Of a stretch of 64,000 nucleotides of DNA, positions 59,741 through 64,000 are shown piece by piece. The position numbers and the translations under genes were made by a program. The notes beneath the pieces are model-generated. The model saw nothing but the letters and a program-made list of their open reading frames with translations, had not been told where the DNA came from and made no database searches. Origin of the DNA: Archangium lipolyticum (GTDB lineage Bacteria; Myxococcota; Myxococcia; Myxococcales; Myxococcaceae). Position 1 is the first letter of the stretch. Each line of letters begins with the position of its first letter. Location of the stretch: the NCBI RefSeq assembly GCF_024623785.1, contig NZ_JANKBZ010000016.1, positions 1-64,000 on the forward strand. The letters are read 5' to 3'.

Positions 59741-60304
59741 ATGGACTCCTTCGAGACGCTGTCCTTCGACATCCCCGGTGCCTGGGCCATGGCGGGCCAG
59801 GGGCGCTTCGTCCCCGCCGGCCCCGGCGTCCTCGAGTCCGAGGGCGGCTCCGGCCTCCTCTGGTACACCCCCGCCGAGTTCTCCGACTTCCGGCTCCAGG
59901 TGGACTGGCTCGCCCACTCCATCGAGGACAATTCCGGCGTCTTCTTCCGCTTCCCCACCGCCGAGCTCGCGCGCAAGCAGCCCGACTGGAAGGCCGGCTT
60001 CGAGGTGCAGATCGACGACCGCGGCGTCGACCCCGAGCACGGCAAGCAGGGCAGCCCCCTGCACCTCACCGGCGCCCTCTACACGCTCGCCCCCGCGCTC
60101 CTCATGGCCTCCAGGCCCCTGGGCGAGTGGAACAACTTCGACATCCTCGCCGGTGGGTTGGACCTGCGCGTCGTCCTCAATGGCGTGGAGGTGTGCGTCT
60201 TCACCGCGCCCGCGCACAAGCCCCGCTCCGGCCGTATCGGGCTGCAGGCCCACCACGCCGGCTCACGCGTCCGCTTCCGCGCGCCTCGCATCCAGCGGCT
60301 CTGA
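59741..60304 (+). CDS. DUF1080 (3-keto-disaccharide hydrolase-like) protein
   Basis: This 187-residue protein matches DUF1080, a concanavalin-like beta-sandwich of the 3-keto-disaccharide hydrolase/LamG-type group: FRLQVDWLAHSIEDNSGVFFRF, KAGFEVQIDDRG, HLTGALYTLAPA, WNNFDILAGGLDLRVVLNG and RIGLQAHHAGSRVRFRAPRI are all family features. No signal peptide is evident from ATG 59741, although many relatives are secreted. It is convergent with nothing nearby; the next gene is 150 bp on. Sugar or polymer binding or hydrolysis is likely. Confidence 0.88.
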   Translation: MDSFETLSFDIPGAWAMAGQGRFVPAGPGVLESEGGSGLLWYTPAEFSDFRLQVDWLAHSIEDNSGVFFRFPTAELARKQPDWKAGFEVQIDDRGVDPEHGKQGSPLHLTGALYTLAPALLMASRPLGEWNNFDILAGGLDLRVVLNGVEVCVFTAPAHKPRSGRIGLQAHHAGSRVRFRAPRIQRL

Positions 60305-60451
60305 GTCTCGCCTGGGTGCCCGCGCACCGGCCGGGCGGGCCTGCGCTCGTCCCTCCCCGGGAAGCTTGGAGCGCTTGCGGTGCGCCCCACATTGAACCTC
60401 GTAGGGGCGCGCAAACCCGTGCGCCCGCGGTCCACGCGAGGAGCCGTCACC

Positions 60452-60742
60452 ATGGCCGGCAACGACAACGGAAGGAAGTACAACCCCGTTCACCCGAAGG
60501 AGGACGAGAGCCGCAAGCCCCCCTTCGCCAAGGACCGTGTCGAGCGCGGTCTCGAGGCCGATGACACCCGGCCCCTCTACGCCGCTGACTCCATCCACCC
60601 CACCCGCGAGCAGAAGTTCGCCCTGGACAGTGACGCCGAGGTGGGCGGGTACGTGCCTGATATCCGCAGCCCCATCGACGAGGCCGATGAGGAGCTCCGC
60701 AGGCAGCGCGGCGAGGAGAAGCAGGACAGGGACAGGGAGTGA
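60452..60742 (+). CDS. Small charged hypothetical protein
   Basis: This 96-residue, highly hydrophilic, probably disordered protein starts MAGNDNGRKYNPVHPKEDE and contains LYAADSIHPTREQKFALDSDAEVGGYVPDIRSPIDEADEEL before an acidic/basic tail. ATG 60452 is supported by GAGGAG eight bases upstream. It is followed by two inverted dispersed repeats. Its role is unknown; low-complexity soluble proteins of this kind are common in the group. Confidence 0.72.
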   Translation: MAGNDNGRKYNPVHPKEDESRKPPFAKDRVERGLEADDTRPLYAADSIHPTREQKFALDSDAEVGGYVPDIRSPIDEADEELRRQRGEEKQDRDRE

Positions 60743-60776
60743 CGAAGGGGGGCGCGGTTGGCAACCCGGGGCCCGT

Positions 60777-60874
60777 ATACCCTCACCCCGACCCTCTCCC
60801 AGAGGGAGAGGGCCTGACCTGGTTTTTCACCGTGGATGTCCCCTCTCCCTCTGGGAGAGGGCTAGGGTGAGGGT
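60777..60874. repeat. Palindromic dispersed repeat, copies 6 and 7, inverted pair
   Basis: Copy 6 at 60777-60812 (TACCCTCACCCCGACCCTCTCCC, then AGAGGGAGAGGG) and copy 7 at 60841-60874 (CCCTCTCCCTCTGGGAGAGGG, then CTAGGGTGAGGGT) face each other across 28 bp. They lie between convergent genes and could fold into one long hairpin that ends transcription from both sides. Confidence 0.87.
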
Positions 60875-60897
60875 CTTTCCTTCCGCGAACCCATGCT

Positions 60898-62409
60898 TCA
60901 CCGCTTCGTGGCCGGCGGCTCCACCGGGTTCTCCGCCACCAGCTTGCCCAGCTCCAACGGGCCTACCTGCTGCTGGATGACCTCGGGGTCTCCCACCAGC
61001 ACCACCTGCATCGCCTCCGGGCTCAGGTACGCCTCCGCCGTCCGCTGCACCTCCGCCGGTGTCGCCTTCTCCAGCCCCGCCACCGTCCTCGCGAACTCGT
61101 CCATCGGCCGGCGCAGGAAGAAGAGCTGCGCCGCGCTCGCTCCCAAGCCTTCCACCGACTCGAACTCGCCCGGAATCGCCCGGATGAGCCCTTCGCGCGC
61201 CGCCTCCAGCTCCTTCTGCGTGATGGGACGCTCGCGAATCCCCTTCATCTCCCGGAAGAACTCCGCCACCGCCAGGCCCGTCACGTCCGCCCTCACCGCC
61301 GACGACGCCGTCAGCGGTCCCACTCCCAGCCGCGCGTCCGAGCTCGCCCCCGCCCCGTAGCTGTACCCCTTGTCCTCCCGCAGGTTCATGTTCAGCCGGC
61401 TGCCGAAGAAGCCGCCGAACACCGTGGTGGCCAGGTCCAGCGAGTGCTCGTCCGGGTTGCCCATGGCGATGCCCGGCCGCCCCATGACGATCATCGTCTG
61501 GTCCAGCCCCGGTTTCGGCACGAACACCACCTGCTGGCGCGCCGGCACCGGCGGCGCGGGCGGCACCGCGGGCAGCGTGGCGCTCCCCTTCCAGTCGCCA
61601 AACGCCTTCTTCGCCAGCTTCACCGCCTCGTCCAGCGTGATGTCACCCGTCATCACCAGCGCGGCCGCCTTGGGGCCCACGTTCTTCTGGTAGAAGGACT
61701 TCACGTCCCGCAGCGTCAGCGACTCCACCGTCGCCGGCAGGCCGCTCACCGGGTGCCCGTACGGGTGCTTCGGGCCGAACACCGCGTTGAGGTACGCCTG
61801 CTGCGCCAGGAAGCCCGGGCTCCCCAGCGCCCGCACCAGCTCCGCCAGCTGCAGCTTCTTGCGCCGCTCGAAGTCGCTCTGCGCGAAGTTGGGCTTGCGC
61901 ACCACGTCCGAGAGCAGCGCCAGCGCCGCCTCCGTGTTGCGCTTGAGCACCCGCGTCCCGATGAATGCCCCGTCCGGGTTGGTGCTCACCGAGGGCGACA
62001 CGCCCAGGTCCTGGAACGCCCGGTCCAGCGCCAGCGTGTCCTTCCCGGCCGCTCCCTCCATCATCATCTTGTACGTCACATCCGCCAGGCCCCACTTGCC
62101 CGCGGGGTCCTGCGCTCCTCCCGTGGCGAAGGCCACGCCCACGAAGACGAGCGGCAATTCCTTGCGCGTGCTCACCAGCACGGTGAGCCCGTTGTCCAGC
62201 TTCGCCTGCTCGAACTTCGGCAACACCAGCTCGGGGGGCTCGCCCGGCTTCGGCGGCTGCGCGCGGAAGGCCTCGGCGTCCTGCTGGGGCGCGGGGGCGG
62301 GCGTCTCGGGCGCGGGCGCCGGCGTGGGCTCCTCGGGCTTGGGCATCGGGGCGCTGGCGCACCCGGCGGCGAGCGTCAGGACGGAAACGGCGATGAACAG
62401 GCGGCGCAT
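60898..62409 (-). CDS. M16-family lipoprotein, catalytic motif missing
   Basis: This 503-residue lipoprotein (SVLTLAAGC) has a Pro/Ala/Glu-rich linker and the M16 (insulinase/MPP) fold: KLDNGLTVLVSTRKELPLVFVGVAFATGGAQDPAGKWGLADV. The HxxEH zinc site is absent; the aligned segment reads DVTYKMMMEG. The rest is intact (KNVGPKAAALVMTGDITLDEAVKLAKKAFGDW, QTMIVMGRPGIAMGNPDEHSL). Inactive M16 subunits pair with an active one and bind substrate. Its start overlaps the stop of the active partner as TGATG (62407-62411), a clear sign that the two form a complex, probably at the outer membrane or in the periplasm. Confidence 0.92.
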   Translation of the reverse strand: MRRLFIAVSVLTLAAGCASAPMPKPEEPTPAPAPETPAPAPQQDAEAFRAQPPKPGEPPELVLPKFEQAKLDNGLTVLVSTRKELPLVFVGVAFATGGAQDPAGKWGLADVTYKMMMEGAAGKDTLALDRAFQDLGVSPSVSTNPDGAFIGTRVLKRNTEAALALLSDVVRKPNFAQSDFERRKKLQLAELVRALGSPGFLAQQAYLNAVFGPKHPYGHPVSGLPATVESLTLRDVKSFYQKNVGPKAAALVMTGDITLDEAVKLAKKAFGDWKGSATLPAVPPAPPVPARQQVVFVPKPGLDQTMIVMGRPGIAMGNPDEHSLDLATTVFGGFFGSRLNMNLREDKGYSYGAGASSDARLGVGPLTASSAVRADVTGLAVAEFFREMKGIRERPITQKELEAAREGLIRAIPGEFESVEGLGASAAQLFFLRRPMDEFARTVAGLEKATPAEVQRTAEAYLSPEAMQVVLVGDPEVIQQQVGPLELGKLVAENPVEPPATKR

Positions 62410-63809
62410 CAGCGGGTCTCCTTCCCGGTGGCGGCGGGGGACTTCTGGGTGGGCACGGCGTGCACCACCACTCGGGCTTCGGGCTTCAGGAAGTCACGGG
62501 CGAAGTCGCGCGCCTTGTCCGTCGTCACCGCGGCGTAGCGCGCCAGGTCCTCGTCCAGGTAGCCCGGGTCGTTCACGTAGTGGTTGTAGCTCTGCAGCAC
62601 GTCCGCCTTGCCGCCGAAGCCGCCCACCGACTGCAGCCCCGCCAGCATCTGCGTCTCGAAGCGCGTGAGCGACCGGCTCAGCTCCTCCTGCGTAATCCCC
62701 TCGCGGCGCACCTCGTCCAGCACCGCGTCGATCTCCTTCGCGAGCGCGTCGCTGGTGACTCCGGGCCGTGCCACCGCGTCGATCATGAAGACGGACTGGG
62801 CCCCGAGGCTCTGCTGGCCGGCGCTCACGCTCTGCGCCAGACCCTTCTCCAGCACCAGGCGCTTGTAGAGGCGGCTGGACTTGCCGGTGCCCAGCGCGTT
62901 GGCGAGCACGTCTCCGGCCGCGTCTTCCGCGGTGAAGTACGCCGGGGTGAGCCACGCCATCATCACCATGGGCAGCGTGCCCACCTTCTCGTCGTGACGG
63001 ATGACCTGCTCCTTCGTGTGCTTCACCCCGGCCACCTGGGGCTTCTCGGGCTTGGGGCCGCTCGGCAGCGAGCCGAAGTACTTCTCGATGAGCGCCCGCG
63101 CCTCCTTCGGATCGAAGTCACCCACCACCGCGAGCGTGGCGTTGGCCGGCGCGTACCACTTGCGGAAGAAGTCCTTCACCTCGTCCAGCGTGGCGGCGTC
63201 CAGGTCCTTCATGGAGCCGATCACCTTGCCGTGGTACGGGTGCGGCGCCGGGAAGAGCGTCTGCCAGAGCTTCTCCATCGCCACGCCGTAGGGGCGCGTC
63301 TCCACGCCCTGGCGGCGCTCGTTCTTCACGACCTCGCGCTGGTTGTCGAGCTTCTTCAGGTCCAACGCGTCCAGCAGGAAGCCCATGCGGTCGCTCTCCA
63401 ACCAGAGCGCCGTCTCCAGGTGGTTGCTGGGCACCGTCTCGAAGTAGTTGGTCCGGTCGAAGTTCGTGGTGCCGTTGAGATCATTGGCGCCCAGCTGCTC
63501 GAGCATGGAGATGTGGACGTCGTCGGGCACGTGCTTGGAGCCCTGGAACATCATGTGCTCGAAGAGGTGGGCGAAGCCGGTGCGGCCCGGCTGCTCGTTG
63601 TAGGCGCCCACGTGGTACCAGATGTTGACGGCCACCACCGGCAGCTTGGTGTCCCGGGCGAGGATGACCTCCAGCCCGTTGGGCAGCTTGTACTTCTCAT
63701 AGGGAATGGCCAGCGCCTCGCGCCCGGGCTCCAGCGGCTTCGCCTCCTGCTGCTGGGCGAAGGCCGGGAGGCCGAGGGCGAGGACGGCGGCGGCGATGAG
63801 CGCTTTCAT
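62409..63809 (-). CDS. M16-family zinc metallopeptidase, active subunit
   Basis: This 466-residue secreted peptidase (signal MKALIAAAVLALGLPAFAQQ) has the zinc motif HLFEH at 81-85 and a further Glu near 160-164 (DNQREVVKNE), i.e. HxxEH-x76-E. The first part KLPNGLEVILARDTKLPVVAVNIWYHVGAYNEQPGRTGFAHLFEHMMFQG is typical. It probably cuts misfolded or small peptides in the periplasm, together with the inactive partner encoded immediately after it. ATG 63809 was chosen from the signal peptide; GAGGAGG is 12 bases upstream. Regulation is not visible. Confidence 0.93.
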   Translation of the reverse strand: MKALIAAAVLALGLPAFAQQQEAKPLEPGREALAIPYEKYKLPNGLEVILARDTKLPVVAVNIWYHVGAYNEQPGRTGFAHLFEHMMFQGSKHVPDDVHISMLEQLGANDLNGTTNFDRTNYFETVPSNHLETALWLESDRMGFLLDALDLKKLDNQREVVKNERRQGVETRPYGVAMEKLWQTLFPAPHPYHGKVIGSMKDLDAATLDEVKDFFRKWYAPANATLAVVGDFDPKEARALIEKYFGSLPSGPKPEKPQVAGVKHTKEQVIRHDEKVGTLPMVMMAWLTPAYFTAEDAAGDVLANALGTGKSSRLYKRLVLEKGLAQSVSAGQQSLGAQSVFMIDAVARPGVTSDALAKEIDAVLDEVRREGITQEELSRSLTRFETQMLAGLQSVGGFGGKADVLQSYNHYVNDPGYLDEDLARYAAVTTDKARDFARDFLKPEARVVVHAVPTQKSPAATGKETR

Positions 63810-63939
63810 GCGGAGCGTTTGCCTCCTCGGGTTGTCCAGAGGCAATCCGCTTAGCACGTGCCTTGTTCCCGACGGAGGGGGAATCCCCTCGGGAAGAAGG
63901 TTCTCCGTCCGATGTTGGAGACTGACCGCGTGGGGTGGG

Positions 63940-64000
63940 TCAGGCAGACGCCAGGAGGGCCTCCATGCGCGTGCGGACGTCCCCGAGCATCTCCGGGTGG
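63940..64000 (-). CDS. C-terminal end of an unidentified gene, cut by window edge
   Basis: The last 19 codons and stop of a minus-strand frame are visible (ending HPEMLGDVRTRMEALLASA). The residues are consistent with a helical protein terminus and the codon usage fits the neighbours. Too little is present to name it. It would read toward the M16 pair from upstream. Confidence 0.4.
   Translation of the reverse strand, partial: HPEMLGDVRTRMEALLASA

Overview
The window is about 70% G+C by eye. Its genes are dense and short-spaced, third codon positions are strongly G/C, and it is rich in lipoproteins, membrane-linked Ser/Thr kinases, a DUF2381 gene and a SitA-type polymorphic toxin. Together these point to a myxobacterium (Myxococcota, probably the Cystobacterineae: Archangium, Cystobacter, Melittangium or a relative). 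No rRNA, tRNA, insertion sequence, integrase or CRISPR array was seen.

Left part (1-9.4 kb). A low-G+C tetratricopeptide gene is cut by the window edge. Next come a minus-strand phytoene/squalene synthase, secreted proteins of unknown role, a three-gene overlapping operon headed by a small papain-like toxin (C/H/D triad), and a large lipoprotein. A 290-bp intergenic region at 7198-7485 holds a dense cluster of DnaA-box-like nonamers, one a perfect TTATCCACA, directly before a Ser/Thr kinase with a PEGA tail.

Defence segment (9.7-19.6 kb). A three-gene minus-strand operon encodes a DUF559-type nuclease, a winged-helix-like protein and a 1083-residue ATPase that joins an AAA-like P-loop to a HerA-like P-loop. 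I could not match this set to a named defence system, and it is the best candidate here for an undescribed one. About 2 kb further on, after a lipoprotein, a cysteine-rich protein and glutathione synthetase, lies a recognisable Septu pair (ptuA, ptuB).

Middle (19.7-43 kb). This part carries a beta-propeller lipoprotein, a 1340-residue repeat protein with a metzincin-like HETGH site, a tRNA-type N6-adenine methyltransferase, an esterase, a GNAT enzyme and a YcaQ-family glycosylase. It also has a LysR regulator divergent from an MFS exporter with two T-N11-A operators between them, a metallophosphoesterase, several lipoproteins, and a DUF4365 nuclease with a partner gene.

Right part (43-64 kb). 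A CapA-like phosphatase carries a palindromic repeat inside its coding sequence. A social-toxin cluster follows, all on the minus strand: Ser/Thr kinase with an apparent CTG start, DUF2381 gene with a +1 frameshift at TTT-TGA-C, SitA5-like lipoprotein toxin, pentapeptide-like immunity protein. The cluster is bracketed by 43-bp direct repeats. Beyond it are an MFS exporter, a thioesterase, a second and exported papain-like toxin with a tandem-duplicated immunity gene, a six-helix membrane Ser/Thr kinase, a patatin phospholipase, a DUF1080 protein and an active/inactive M16 peptidase pair.

The theme is conflict. In 64 kb there are two candidate anti-phage systems, one nuclease pair of unknown role and three toxin-immunity loci, spread among housekeeping and envelope genes and a dispersed palindromic repeat family with at least seven copies.
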